A stretch of DNA of 20,001 nt, from NCBI GenBank assembly GCA_964631275.1, contig CAZVWQ010000024.1, forward strand, positions 1 to 20,001, given 5' to 3'. Positions 8,884 to 17,203 of the stretch are shown one piece after another. The position numbers and the translations under genes are program-made. Position 1 is the stretch's first letter, and every line of letters starts with the position of its first letter. The DNA is from CAZVWQ01 sp964631275 (GTDB taxonomy: Bacteria; Patescibacteriota; JACMRA01). The notes beneath the pieces were generated by a model. That model searched no databases, was not told where the DNA came from, and saw only the letters and a program-made list of their open reading frames with translations.

Positions 8884-8959
8884 GCGGGTATCGTATATTG
8901 GCTTATTATTCCAGCCTTCCAAGCTAGAGAAGTGGGTTCGATTCCCACTACCCGCTCCA
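8884..8959 (+). tRNA. tRNA-Gly (TCC)
   Basis: Acceptor GCGGGTA pairs TACCCGC. The D arm resembles the E. coli tRNA-Gly(TCC) pattern (TCGTATATTGGC). The anticodon TCC is at 8918-8920, the T arm is GTGGG-TTCGATT-CCCAC, the discriminator is T and CCA is encoded. The anticodon stem CCAGC/GCTAG contains one C·A mismatch (8912 with 8926). It is 139 bp after tRNA-Tyr on the same strand. Confidence 0.95.
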
Positions 8960-9514
8960 AAAATTAGTAATTTTAAAATAAAAAAGTTTCAAATAATAGC
9001 CTTTCCTTATTACTCAAAAAACAACCTATTTTTTGTTTGTTTTATAAGTAAAAGTGTAAATGTAAAATTTATATAAAACTATCATTTTTATTAGATTTTC
9101 AGGTCAACTCAAATTAGAACTTTTTTAATTTTCAAATATTTTTTTAATGTTTCTTTAGACTTAATTCAAGCTAAAAATTAAGATTCCAAAAAAACTAAAA
9201 TTTCCTTTGCGATAACTATAATCAAAATAAATAAAATTTAAGACGAGATTATTAAAAAAATAAATAAAAACTAGCATTATTAAAATTAGACTTTTAATTA
9301 TAAAATCTGTTTGAAATCTTTTACTAGTATAAAAACAAAAATTAATAATGCTTTGTTGTAGTTGATTTTGAATAAAAAAATCTAAAATATAATATTAAGA
9401 GTAATTCTAAATTACAATTTTAAACAGCCAAAAGTTAAAAATCTTTGTTTTAAAAGGCAGATAAATTAAGTAGATCTTAGTAAAGAATAAATTTTAATAA
9501 TTAAGTAATTTAAA
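8960..9514. other. Spacer before grpE, with repeats K and H
   Basis: There is no ORF. It contains a family K relative (about 8997-9080: AAAAACAACCTATTTTTTG and following) and repeat H copy 1 (9105-9203). The last 300 bp are AT-rich; I see no convincing promoter and no CIRCE-type operator before grpE. Confidence 0.6.
9105..9203 (+). repeat. Repeat family H, copy 1, left of grpE
   Basis: Nearly identical to 10127-10227; over its last ~83 bp the two copies differ only by two extra A residues. It contains the inverted repeat CTTAATT/AATTAAG and ends GATTCCAAAAAAACTAAAATTT. Diverged relatives or halves are near 12134-12180, 12365-12400, 13548-13585 and 14755-14785. Confidence 0.88.
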
Positions 9515-10078
9515 ATGCAAAACGACCAATCTAAATCTGAAGAAGTTAAAGGTACAACTGGTCAGCCTTTGGGGCAGTCTCAAGCTACTAATAAGGGAGT
9601 CAAAGATATGACTAAAGAAGAATTAGCTGTACACTTAGATAGCCTAACCAAGGAATTAGAGGATTGGAAAAATCGAACTTTAAGAATTGCTGCTGATCTT
9701 CAAAATACTCAAAATCAATTTGAATTAGACATGGCTACCGCCAAAAAATCAGCCAAAAAATCAGTAGCTATAAATATAGTTTCTTTTATTAATACAATGT
9801 ATTTGGCTTTTGTTTACGCTCCTCAAAACCTAGATGAAAACACAAAAAATTTTATTAATACTCTTAAAAGTAATTTTAAAAAAGCTATTGAAGATCTCAA
9901 AGTTAGCCAAATCGAAATTATAATTCCGGATTCTGGGGATGATTTTAATCCTGAGACTATGTCTATTCTTAACCCTGAGGCTGTAATAGATGAGAGTAGT
10001 GCCAAAGTTAAACAAGTTGTTAGTGTTGGTCTAAAAGTAGATGAGCAGTTAATTCAACCAGTTTCAATTATGGTTTAG
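9515..10078 (+). CDS. grpE: GrpE, nucleotide exchange factor of DnaK (divergent)
   Basis: GrpE is a cytoplasmic dimer that releases ADP from DnaK in the Hsp70 cycle. This 187-residue protein has a disordered charged N-terminus, a long helix with RIAADLQNTQNQFE (~57-70), matching the family's R-x-A-A-D-F-x-N-Y-x-x-R block, then a helical bundle. The C-terminal beta domain keeps I-I-P-D-SGDDFNPETM (~137-149) in place of the usual GxxFDPxxHEA. The His-Glu-Ala of that motif is replaced by Met-Ser-Ile, and the end (VVSVGLKVDEQLIQPVSIMV) matches the usual GYxxxxxLIRPAxVxV tail. Length is typical. No dnaK or dnaJ is adjacent. Near-identical H repeats flank the gene. There is no Shine-Dalgarno before the ATG; stop is TAG. 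Confidence 0.85.
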   Translation: MQNDQSKSEEVKGTTGQPLGQSQATNKGVKDMTKEELAVHLDSLTKELEDWKNRTLRIAADLQNTQNQFELDMATAKKSAKKSVAINIVSFINTMYLAFVYAPQNLDENTKNFINTLKSNFKKAIEDLKVSQIEIIIPDSGDDFNPETMSILNPEAVIDESSAKVKQVVSVGLKVDEQLIQPVSIMV

Positions 10079-10126
10079 GTTTTTTAACTAATTTCTATGA
10101 ATACTCAAATCAGTTTATACTCAAAT

Positions 10127-10227
10127 CAATCCAAATTAAGACTTTTTTAATTTTCAAATATTTTTTTAATGTTTCTTTAGACTTAATTCAAGCTAAAAAT
10201 TAAGATTCCAAAAAAAAACTAAAATTT
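10127..10227 (+). repeat. Repeat family H, copy 2, right of grpE
   Basis: Direct repeat of 9105-9203 (same orientation), starting 49 bp after the grpE stop. The near-identity contrasts with the divergence of other H relatives, pointing to recent copying or gene conversion. Confidence 0.88.
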
Positions 10228-10384
10228 GGCTTGTATGGACTATAGAAAACTATAACTAAAAACTAAACTAATCCCTGGTAAAATTCCTAATAAAGAAGTT
10301 CAAAGAAAGTTTAGAGACAAAATTTTATCATTACCCTAGTTGTTAAACTAGTAACTTTCATAATTACCTTTTATACCGTTTGGA

Positions 10385-10481
10385 CTAATCATTGCGATAA
10401 TTAACCATTAAAAATTTACCTTAAATAAAAAATTTATTTCCTTATGAAGAATTAAAATTTAGGATAATAAGTATAATCTAA
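10385..10481 (-). repeat. Repeat family B, copy 3 (reverse orientation)
   Basis: Read on the minus strand it aligns with copy 1 across its length: TTATTATCCTAAATTTTAAT at the left, then AAATTTTTAATGG, and CGCAATGATTAG at the right end. Both termini carry the CTAATC-type inverted ends. Confidence 0.72.
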
Positions 10482-10594
10482 TTATTTTAGATTTTTTTAT
10501 TCAAAATCAACTACAAACAATTTCTTAATTTTTACTTTTAAACTGGTAAAAAATTTTAAATATCTTCTATAAGCAAAAGTTAACTTAAATATAG

Positions 10595-11818
10595 TTAGTT
10601 TTTAACTACTATTCTTAGCTTTTCTATTAAATAATCAATTTGTTCTTTGGTGTTATTTAAGCCGAGAGAAATTCTAAAAAGAGGGGGTAGCTTCAATTTT
10701 TTAATTAAATAATAATGGCAACAATGATATCCAGTTCGACACATAATCCCAGCTTCAGCCAAATAAAAACCTAAACGATGCCCGTCAATTTTGTCTGAAT
10801 ACAAAGAAACTACAGGTGATGGTTCTGGATTTAATAAATTTATATTTTTGATCTCTTTAAGTTTTTGATTTAAATATTTAGCCAGACTAGATTCGAAATC
10901 TAAAGAATTTTCTTTATCTAAACTTCGCCAACTTTGATGCCATTGCAAAGCTTTTTTTAGACCAATGATTCCAGCGTAATTTTGTAGACCTGGTTCGATC
11001 CTGGCGTAAATATCAGAATCGTTTTGAACTAACTCATAAGAATCTAGACTTACGTTCTGCACAGTCGAACCTCCGATTAAATAAGGTTTTAAAGATTTAA
11101 GTAAGCTTTTTTTGATTATCACAAAACCTATGCTTGGGCCATACATTTTATGTCCACTACCAAAGACAGCGTCAAAATCAACTTCTTCTAATAATTTTGG
11201 GTTGTGTCCAAAAGTTTGACAGGCATCAAGAAGTAAAATTCCACCTTGCTCGTGAACATCTTTTGCTAACTGCCTAACATTAGTTAGGTTTAAGCCATGA
11301 ATATTAGAGGTTGAGTTGACTATAACTATTGATTTTTGCAGATTTTTTAGCTTGTAATTCAAAGCTCCGTTTTCTTGCCGATCTAGAACTAAGCGTGGCT
11401 TGTTAAATTTCTTGGCAAACTCCATAGTTGGTAAAAAAACAGAGTTATGTTCAATTTGGCTAGTTATAATTCTAGTAAATTTTTCACTAGGAAGTTGAAA
11501 TAAAACTTGATTAATACCGGCAGTTGTATTTAAATTAAAAGCTACAGTGTAATCTCGTGAACTTTTACCCACTAGTTTAATTAAACTTTGCCTACACTCT
11601 TCAACCAGTTTATCTGTTTTTTCTCCCCATTTATATTTAACTCTGTGGCCGCAAGAATTAAAGTTATGATAATAATCAATTTCAGCGTCTATTACTTCTT
11701 GAGGTCTTAGAGTCTGACAAGCCGAATCAAAATAATAATCACTAGATTCTAAATAGCCAAAATCACTTTCTGGCTTAGTTTTAGATTTAGTTTCTTTGGG
11801 GTTAAAAATTTTAAGCAC
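10595..11818 (-). CDS. SufS/CsdA-like cysteine desulfurase (class V aminotransferase)
   Basis: PLP enzyme, probably taking sulfur from L-cysteine as an enzyme persulfide for Fe-S cluster or tRNA thiolation pathways. At 407 residues it matches SufS length. It shows the start YYFDSACQTLRPQEVIDA (~28-45, like YLDNAATTQKP), an IEHNS segment (His ~124), LLLDACQ (Asp ~198, binds the PLP nitrogen), SGHKMYGP with the PLP lysine (~224), and CRTGYHCCHYY (~360-370) with the catalytic Cys at ~366, followed by a second Cys. In SufS this last motif is RxGHHCAQP. No SufE, SufU, SufBCD or IscU gene is nearby, so the acceptor is unknown; a kynureninase or selenocysteine-lyase-like role is less likely. Start GTG (11816-11818) is set by the promoter just upstream. 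The leader is about 14 nt without Shine-Dalgarno. Confidence 0.86.
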   Translation of the reverse strand: MLKIFNPKETKSKTKPESDFGYLESSDYYFDSACQTLRPQEVIDAEIDYYHNFNSCGHRVKYKWGEKTDKLVEECRQSLIKLVGKSSRDYTVAFNLNTTAGINQVLFQLPSEKFTRIITSQIEHNSVFLPTMEFAKKFNKPRLVLDRQENGALNYKLKNLQKSIVIVNSTSNIHGLNLTNVRQLAKDVHEQGGILLLDACQTFGHNPKLLEEVDFDAVFGSGHKMYGPSIGFVIIKKSLLKSLKPYLIGGSTVQNVSLDSYELVQNDSDIYARIEPGLQNYAGIIGLKKALQWHQSWRSLDKENSLDFESSLAKYLNQKLKEIKNINLLNPEPSPVVSLYSDKIDGHRLGFYLAEAGIMCRTGYHCCHYYLIKKLKLPPLFRISLGLNNTKEQIDYLIEKLRIVVKN

Positions 11819-11836
11819 AAAATAAATTACTAAACT

Positions 11837-11865
11837 ATCATACTCTTAAGTTTAATTTGTGTCAA
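11837..11865 (-). promoter_or_regulatory. Promoter of the SufS-like gene
   Basis: On the minus strand TTGACA (11860-11865), a 17-bp spacer and TATGAT (11837-11842). The -10 box ends 18 bp before the GTG start codon. This is close to the sigma70 consensus. Confidence 0.8.
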
Positions 11866-11891
11866 AAATTACCCTTGTCTAGCACGAGCAA

Positions 11892-11982
11892 TAATCATAT
11901 CTCAAAACCTATTTTTACTGCTGATTAATATCTATTTTATGGGATCAAAATTTTGTAAATCTAAGTTATAGGACAGGACTAA
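11892..11982 (+). repeat. Repeat family G, copy 2
   Basis: Matches 4357-4440 with few changes; an extra short block lies after TAATATCT. It starts 27 bp upstream of the SufS-like gene's -35 box. Confidence 0.8.
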
Positions 11983-12313
11983 TCATCCCCAACATTTAAG
12001 ATAGCTTTTATAGCAAGTAATTAAAAACTATTTAATTGGCATCAAACATTAAACCTTGACCAGGAAAAAAATTAGGTATATACCAAACCAGCGTAACTAA
12101 AACTATAAAAATTAGTTAACAAATTAGATTGTGCTCAAACCGATTTAAATTAAGAATAAAGTCTTTTGAATTTGCAAATATCTGCTTTTGCCCTAATAAA
12201 TACTTTCATCTCATTGCTAGAAATAGACTATTTTTTGTTTAATTTAAAGTAAAAAATGTAAACAGGGCTGAAAAATTTACACTTTATATTAGTGTCTTGA
12301 TGTAAAAAACTTT

Positions 12314-12338
12314 TAAATAATATTTTGACTAATTTTAC
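12314..12338 (+). repeat. Repeat family I, copy 1
   Basis: A 25-bp core containing AATATTTTGACTAATTTTAC is identical to 12968-12992. Diverged copies are at about 14879-14908 and 17063-17097. Confidence 0.65.
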
Positions 12339-12446
12339 GAAAGTTGTAAAAACTAATTTATTAAAGATCAGGATTCCAAAAATTGAAATTTAGTTTATAT
12401 TAATAATCCCTGCTTTTATTTATTAAATCAAAATCTATCCTAAAAA

Positions 12447-12521
12447 GCGTGGTTAGCTCAGTGGTAGAGCACTTCCTTGACGTGGAAGGGGTCACAGGTT
12501 CGAACCCTGTATCACGCACCA
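12447..12521 (+). tRNA. tRNA-Val (GAC)
   Basis: Acceptor GCGTGGT pairs ATCACGC (one G·T). The D arm is TAGCTCAGTGGTAGAGCA and the anticodon stem CTTCC/GGAAG encloses GAC (12479-12481). The T arm is ACAGG-TTCGAAC-CCTGT, the discriminator is A and CCA is encoded. It stands alone between repeat-filled spacers. Confidence 0.97.
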
Positions 12522-12637
12522 CATAATGATAGTCAAAAATTAGTACCTTGCCCTTGTTCAAAAATAACTTACTTTTTCGTTTATTTAATAAGTAAATACT
12601 ACATCTTTGGCTAATAGTTACGATATACCCTTTGGGC

Positions 12638-12735
12638 TCCGCTACAGCGCTACAGTAATTACCTGTTAAAAATTTAGTTTAAATAAAGAATTTATTTGCT
12701 TACAAAAGGCAAAATTTAAGGATAATAATAAGTCT
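12638..12735 (-). repeat. Repeat family B, copy 4 (reverse orientation)
   Basis: On the plus strand it reads CCGCTACAGCGCTACAGTAATTACC in two parts, then GTTAAAAATTTAGTTTAAAT and AAATTTAAGGATAATAATAAG. This is the reverse complement arrangement of copy 1. Its left end carries a GC-richer variant (GCTACAGCGCTACAG) where other copies have GCTAATCGTTACGG. Confidence 0.72.
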
Positions 12736-12967
12736 ACTATAATTTTTTCCAAAACTATCAGTTTGATTATAATTTAATCAAAAAAATACCTATTTTTGAA
12801 GGTTTTAAGACAAAGCCAATCATTTTGGCTCAAAAAACCTATAAGAGGTTTATACTAAAATTAATTAATTTAGCTTATATGAAGCATAAATTTCAGCAAA
12901 GTTAGTTTGGACTTACAATAGAATTTTTATAAAAAAATGGTAACGTTTATGAGTATAAATAAACTTG

Positions 12968-12992
12968 TAAATAATATTTTGACTAATTTTAC
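12968..12992 (+). repeat. Repeat family I, copy 2
   Basis: 25 bp identical to 12314-12338; similarity fades on both sides. Confidence 0.65.
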
Positions 12993-13130
12993 AGATAATT
13001 ATAGCAACTTCTTTTTTAAAAGATTTAAATAGGCTTTGCTTTAACTTGACCAGTTAAGATTTTTTTTCTAAAATTACATTTGTTAGAAATACTTCTATCA
13101 GTGATTAATAGGATTATTTTATAATATAAT

Positions 13131-13168
13131 GGTTTCACACTAAACTTAGACAAGTTATTAGTTGTAAG
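13131..13168 (+). repeat. Repeat family L, copy 1
   Basis: TTTCACACTAAACTTAGACA followed by GTTATTAGTTGTAAG recurs at 13772-13808 with three to four changes, as a direct repeat about 640 bp apart. Confidence 0.65.
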
Positions 13169-13464
13169 CCTGACTTAAAAAAACTTTATAAAGACTTAGA
13201 ATGTCTAGGTTGTACTTAGCTTAGCTATAAATATACGGAAAAAATACAAAAAAATACTCAGATATTACTTTTTATTTAGTTTTTAGCTAAAAAATTTTCT
13301 TCAAAATCCGTTTTTTCGGAAATATTATTTTGAAAATTCTAATTTTGTTTATAAAATATTAAGCTAAGTATTATTCTTATTTTGTTATTTAAGTTATATT
13401 TAAATTTTCATAATTGATACTTTTGAATTTTAAAACGGTTGTTTAATCTCTGTTAAAACTACAC

Positions 13465-13626
13465 TCAAACTATACCCAAAGTTAAAAGTAGCAGAATTCC
13501 TTCTTTAAGTAGGTGGTTGTGCGAAGGTCGAGTAGGATGTGTATTTTCTAAATTAGGATTCCAAAAAGCTAGATTATCTAAAATTTGATGGCAGTTAGTT
13601 ATAATAATAGAGCTAGTTCCATACAC
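13465..13626 (-). other. Coding-like remnant or chance 53-codon ORF over a GC-richer island
   Basis: A minus-strand GTG-to-TGA frame of 53 codons covers the GC-richer island at 13480-13550, which encodes NTHPTRPSHNHLLKEGILL. The composition stands out from the surrounding AT-rich repeats. Its upstream third lies within repeat E copy 1, it uses TGA unlike every firm gene here, and another frame over the island is open as well. I do not recognise the product. It may be the remnant of a lost gene or a structured RNA. Confidence 0.2.
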
Positions 13627-13714
13627 CAGTTAGGCATTTTAGGTATCCTAAACTTACTTTAAAACAAATTTAACATCTAATAATTTATCTAATTTGAATA
13701 TAGAATTGCTATAA
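13600..13714 (-). repeat. Repeat family E, copy 1 (reverse orientation)
   Basis: Reverse complement of 18993-19115: shared blocks include TATAGCAATTC, TTAGATGTTAAATTTGTTTT and AGGATACCTAAAATG. The outer ends are inverted repeats (TATAGCAATTCCATA against its mirror TATGGAATAACTATTA in copy 2). A partial relative is at about 4318-4352. Confidence 0.75.
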
Positions 13715-13771
13715 CTAAAATTTAGATTTCAGAAAAACTAAAATTAATTTTATACTGATTGTGGTTTAGTA

Positions 13772-13808
13772 ATTTCATACTAAACTTAGGCAAATTATTA
13801 GTTGTAAG
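13772..13808 (+). repeat. Repeat family L, copy 2
   Basis: Direct repeat of 13131-13168 (TTTCATACTAAACTTAGGCA, then ATTATTAGTTGTAAG). Confidence 0.65.
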
Positions 13809-13860
13809 TTTTTTTACAGTAGCTTAAAAAATATATAAAATTTCTATCTTGTGTTTGTGA

Positions 13861-13968
13861 ATATACTCAAACGCTAACTAAATTATGATTTAACTGAAGG
13901 TTTTAGTTTGATCAAATAAAAAAACACAGTCAGAAAAACTCACTGAGTAGTTAACAGTTTAGTATATG
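13861..13968 (+). repeat. MITE-like repeat family F, copy 1 (108 bp)
   Basis: Same length and about 90% the same as 19116-19223. Termini are inverted: ATATACTCAAAC...TAACTA at the left and, complemented from the right, ATATACTAAACTGTTAACTA. The internal section carries ACACAGTCAGAAAAACT. Non-coding. Confidence 0.82.
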
Positions 13969-15047
13969 TAACGAAAGCTAGTCTTGTCGTTTTGTCTTTT
14001 ATAGTATTTTTTATTTTAAAATAAAAATTTTAATAAACAAGTTTAAGGCAAAATATCTTTTTAAACTTAATCCATAAAAAGTTAACTAAGCCCAAAAATA
14101 AATCTTGGAATGTATTTAACCTTCAAGGTTAAGTTGAGAGCTACTCTAAAAAAGTGGTTTTTTAGGTTCTCTATAGATTTATAATTTGCAAAATGAATTT
14201 AAATTTCTGAAATTTATTCGCTATTTTTGTTTTAAAATAAGCTAAAAATAATCTTTTTAATCCATAGAAACAACTCCAGTAAAATTCAAAAAATACTGTC
14301 TGTAGACTTATCTACATAAAACTTCTGCAATTTTCTAAGAAAAAAATACTAAATATAGTAAATTTGACGATAAAATATCTACATTTAGTATCAAAATTGA
14401 TTCTTTACAAAAACTTTGTACACTCAAAAACACTAAATAATAATATTTGCATGGAAACGCCGATAATTAAAAAATAGTGATTTAGTTTTAATTTTTATTT
14501 TTTAATAAAATCAAGATGAAAGCAATTTAGTTTTTATTAATTATGGATGGCTGTTAGAATAATTTAGGAGGGTGTAAATCTAATTTAAAAAAGATTTAAG
14601 AGATTAAAAAGTTAAGAGTCTAAATCGTTTATGAATCAGCTATAAACAATCAATTAAACACAAAAGAGTAAATTAAACTATAACTTAACACAAATTGAAT
14701 TTTATTTTTTTAGAATCTAAATTTTCAATTCTAGTTAATTTTAACTGATCTTAAGTAAGTGTTTTAAAATTCAAAAAGTCTTAATTTAATGTATAAAATA
14801 ATTCACATAAACTTTAACAATTATTAACCTATGGTTATTAAACAAATAGTAGGTTTAGTGTTTTTGAGTATATATTTATAAATAGTATTTTTTGATTAAT
14901 TTTATGAAAATTATGTACTGCTAAGCCTTTTTTAAAGAGAGTTTAGCTATGTATAAAATATCTAAGTCATGTAAGGTTGGCTATATAAATAACCTATCTA
15001 ATAACTATTATTTTTACTCAGATTAAAAAAACATAAATGTATTTTGT

Positions 15048-16655
15048 ATGATTTTTCAAATTATTAGTTTGATACTTTTGTTAGGATGTATTGTCTTGGG
15101 CTTTTTGACTTTCAAATTCAGCCAAAAACAATTTACTCAAGAAGATTTAGAATCTAGAGTTAAAGAAATTATTACCGAAAAAGAAAGGTATCTTCAAGAA
15201 AAAAATGAAATTAAATTAGAAAAAATAAAGCTCCAATTAGAGACAAATCTTAGGCAAGAAGAAAATGTTATGAGAGCTAGAATCATGGACCTTCAAGAAA
15301 GTCTAGACAAAAAAGAAACTCAATTAGATGGTAAATTAGAAAAAATTGAAGAAGAAAGAAGAAGAATTAGTGAAATAAAATCTGAGCTAAGAAAAATCAA
15401 GGAAGATTTTTTGGATAAAATAAGCGAAGTCGAAAAAAAAGAGTCTGAAATTGATAATATTTTACAAAAGAAAATTGAAGAAATTGCTGGCTATTCCAAA
15501 GCTAAAGCTAAGGAAAAAATCATGGATAAAGCCAAAGAAGAGATGGGTAATGAAATGATTGATTACCAACGTAAAATCGTAACTATCGCCGAAGAAACAG
15601 CCAATATTAAGGCTAGAGAAATTGTCTCTCAGGCAGTTCAAAGATGTGCAAGTGAAGTGGCTAATGAGATTACTACAACTTCTATTCCACTGCAAAGTGA
15701 AGAAGATAAAGGTAAAATTATTGGAAAACAAGGTCGCAATATCCAATGGTTAGAAAAAACTTTAGGTGTAGAGGTAATTATTGATGAAACTCCAGAGGTT
15801 GTAACTATTTCAGGATTTAGTTCTGTTCGTAGAAACATTGCTAAAAAAACTTTAGAAAAACTTTTAGCTGATGGCCGTATTCACCCTTCTTCAATCGAAG
15901 AAATGCATGACAAAGCCAAGGCTGAAATTGCCCAAGAAATTGCCGAAGTTGGGGAAGATACTGTTAATGCGTTAGGGATTTATGATTTTCCAGCAAAATT
16001 AGTTAGACTAATTGGTCGCTTACAGTACAGAACTAGTTATGGTCAAAACATGCTTAAGCATAGTATCGAAATGGCTCGTTTAGCTGGTCTTTTAGCTGAT
16101 GAAATGAACCAAAATTTTCCTAATTCTAAGACTCCAGTAGATAAAATGATTTGTATTAAGGGTGCTTTACTACATGATATCGGCAAAGCTATTGACGAAG
16201 AATCAGTACCAAAAGGTAATCACGTAGAACTTGGAGAAAAAATCTGCGATATGTTTAATTTAGATTGGAAAATCAAAAAATGTATTAGTTCTCACCATGA
16301 CGAAAGTTACTATGACAAAGAGCATGGCTTCTGCGTAGAAGCGGTAATCGTAGATGCTTGTGACAATATTTCAGGAGGTAGACCTGGAGCTCGCAAAGAA
16401 ACCGCCGAGGCTTATTTTCAGCGGTTAGAAAGTATGGAGAAAATTGCTAAAAGCAGTCCTGGAGTAACTAATTCTTGGGTTATGCGTGGTTCAAAAGAAA
16501 TGTGGGTTTTTTTTGATACCGAAAAAGTTAGTACTAGCCAAATGCATGATACTACTCGTAAAATAGCTAAAGAAATTAGCAGTAGCGTGACTTCTCCAGT
16601 AAAAATCAAGGTAATTGGTTTCTATGAAGACAGGGCTGTAGAGTACGCAGCCTAA
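15048..16655 (+). CDS. rny: Ribonuclease Y, membrane-anchored endoribonuclease
   Basis: Initiates mRNA decay in many bacteria and is held at the inner membrane. The 535-residue protein has the whole family layout: an N-terminal transmembrane helix (~3-23), a long charged coiled coil (~30-205), a KH RNA-binding domain with GKIIGKQGRNI (~222-232), and an HD phosphohydrolase domain with LLHDIGKA (His ~376, Asp ~377) and SSHHDE (~415-420). The GGRPGAR block (~443-449) and a C-terminal VKIKVIGFYEDRAVEYA are also family signatures. Length is a little above the usual ~520. It sits alone after 2.5 kb of non-coding DNA. The ATG is preceded by AT-rich sequence without Shine-Dalgarno, and the anchor helix begins directly at the chosen start. 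It might also take part in processing rRNA precursors, but the IVS stem is more naturally an RNase III substrate. Stop is TAA. Confidence 0.96.
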   Translation: MIFQIISLILLLGCIVLGFLTFKFSQKQFTQEDLESRVKEIITEKERYLQEKNEIKLEKIKLQLETNLRQEENVMRARIMDLQESLDKKETQLDGKLEKIEEERRRISEIKSELRKIKEDFLDKISEVEKKESEIDNILQKKIEEIAGYSKAKAKEKIMDKAKEEMGNEMIDYQRKIVTIAEETANIKAREIVSQAVQRCASEVANEITTTSIPLQSEEDKGKIIGKQGRNIQWLEKTLGVEVIIDETPEVVTISGFSSVRRNIAKKTLEKLLADGRIHPSSIEEMHDKAKAEIAQEIAEVGEDTVNALGIYDFPAKLVRLIGRLQYRTSYGQNMLKHSIEMARLAGLLADEMNQNFPNSKTPVDKMICIKGALLHDIGKAIDEESVPKGNHVELGEKICDMFNLDWKIKKCISSHHDESYYDKEHGFCVEAVIVDACDNISGGRPGARKETAEAYFQRLESMEKIAKSSPGVTNSWVMRGSKEMWVFFDTEKVSTSQMHDTTRKIAKEISSSVTSPVKIKVIGFYEDRAVEYAA

Positions 16656-16833
16656 AACTTAATTTTTTTCACTTCTAGAAAATTAATTATGTGGTCATAT
16701 CTGACTAAACTTAGATAAATTTAGCCAAAACCCCTACAAAAAATTCTGAGTAGTGCAAGTATAAACTGATCCACACGCAAGTTTTTTAACTAAATTATAT
16801 GACTTATTGAAATTTAAAAACTGGAAGTATGCT

Positions 16834-16926
16834 CAATCCGTTTACTATTAACCTAAAATTAATAAGAAAATAATACTTTTTATTTGAGCTAAATTCTTAA
16901 CGGGTAATTACCGTAACGATTAGCGG
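16834..16926 (+). repeat. Repeat family B, copy 5 (uninterrupted reference copy)
   Basis: Runs from CAATCCGTTTACTATTAACC to GGGTAATTACCGTAACGATT plus AGCGG. Its middle, GCTAAATTCTTAACGGGTAA, is the intact form of the site split by element A at 3955-4047. Confidence 0.8.
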
Positions 16927-17203
16927 AAAAGGTATGATAAATTAATCATGTCTCAAACCTTCTAAAATATTCAAACTTTTTTGTTTAAATGAGCATAAAG
17001 TAGGTTATTTTAAGCCTTGAGACAAAACTATTTAGTAGTTTTTGAATGCAGTTAAGCCTGTAGCAGTATTTTTTTATCAATTTTGTGAAAGTTATGAATA
17101 CTTATAAAATAGCTTCGCCATTTAGATAATATAGCTCTTCTTTGATAAGAAATTTACCTCAGCATAAACTGGCTCATCTAACTTAGAGAATATAACTCTA
17201 TAG

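Larger units (their letters stand above)
10079..10594. other. Spacer after grpE, with repeats H and B
   Basis: The space is between the converging grpE and SufS-like genes. It holds repeat H copy 2 and repeat B copy 3. No clear terminator or ORF is visible in the remainder. Confidence 0.65.
11866..12446. other. Spacer with repeats G, H-like, K-like and I
   Basis: No ORF. Contents in order: G copy 2 (11892-11982), a diverged H-left part (12134-12180), a K-like part (12230-12290), I copy 1 (12314-12338) and an H-right part (12365-12400). It is essentially a string of repeat fragments. Confidence 0.6.
12522..15047. other. 2.5-kb stretch without a convincing gene
   Basis: Neither strand has an ORF of 60 codons or more outside the RNase Y gene. 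It holds B copy 4, I copies 2 and 3, two L copies, E copy 1, F copy 1 and an island of visibly higher GC at 13480-13550. It also has a perfect 8-bp hairpin CTAAAAAA-GTGG-TTTTTTAG (14146-14165) not linked to any gene. I looked for tmRNA, RNase P RNA and SRP RNA signatures and saw none. Confidence 0.65.

Noticed and set aside
9204..9514. CIRCE heat-shock operator before grpE
   Set aside because: No TTAGCACTC inverted repeat is present.
9823..10015. Minus-strand open frames of 60-61 codons
   Set aside because: They overlap the conserved C-terminal part of grpE and show no family features.
12600..12660. tRNA-like sequence around GGCTCCGCTACAGCGC
   Set aside because: No cloverleaf can be formed; it is the variant end of repeat B copy 4.
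12522..15047. CRISPR array
   Set aside because: The repeats are irregularly spaced, of several unrelated families, and lack uniform spacers; no cas gene is present.
15462..15838. Minus-strand open frames of 66-94 codons
   Set aside because: They are shadows of the RNase Y coding frame, which has complete domain evidence.
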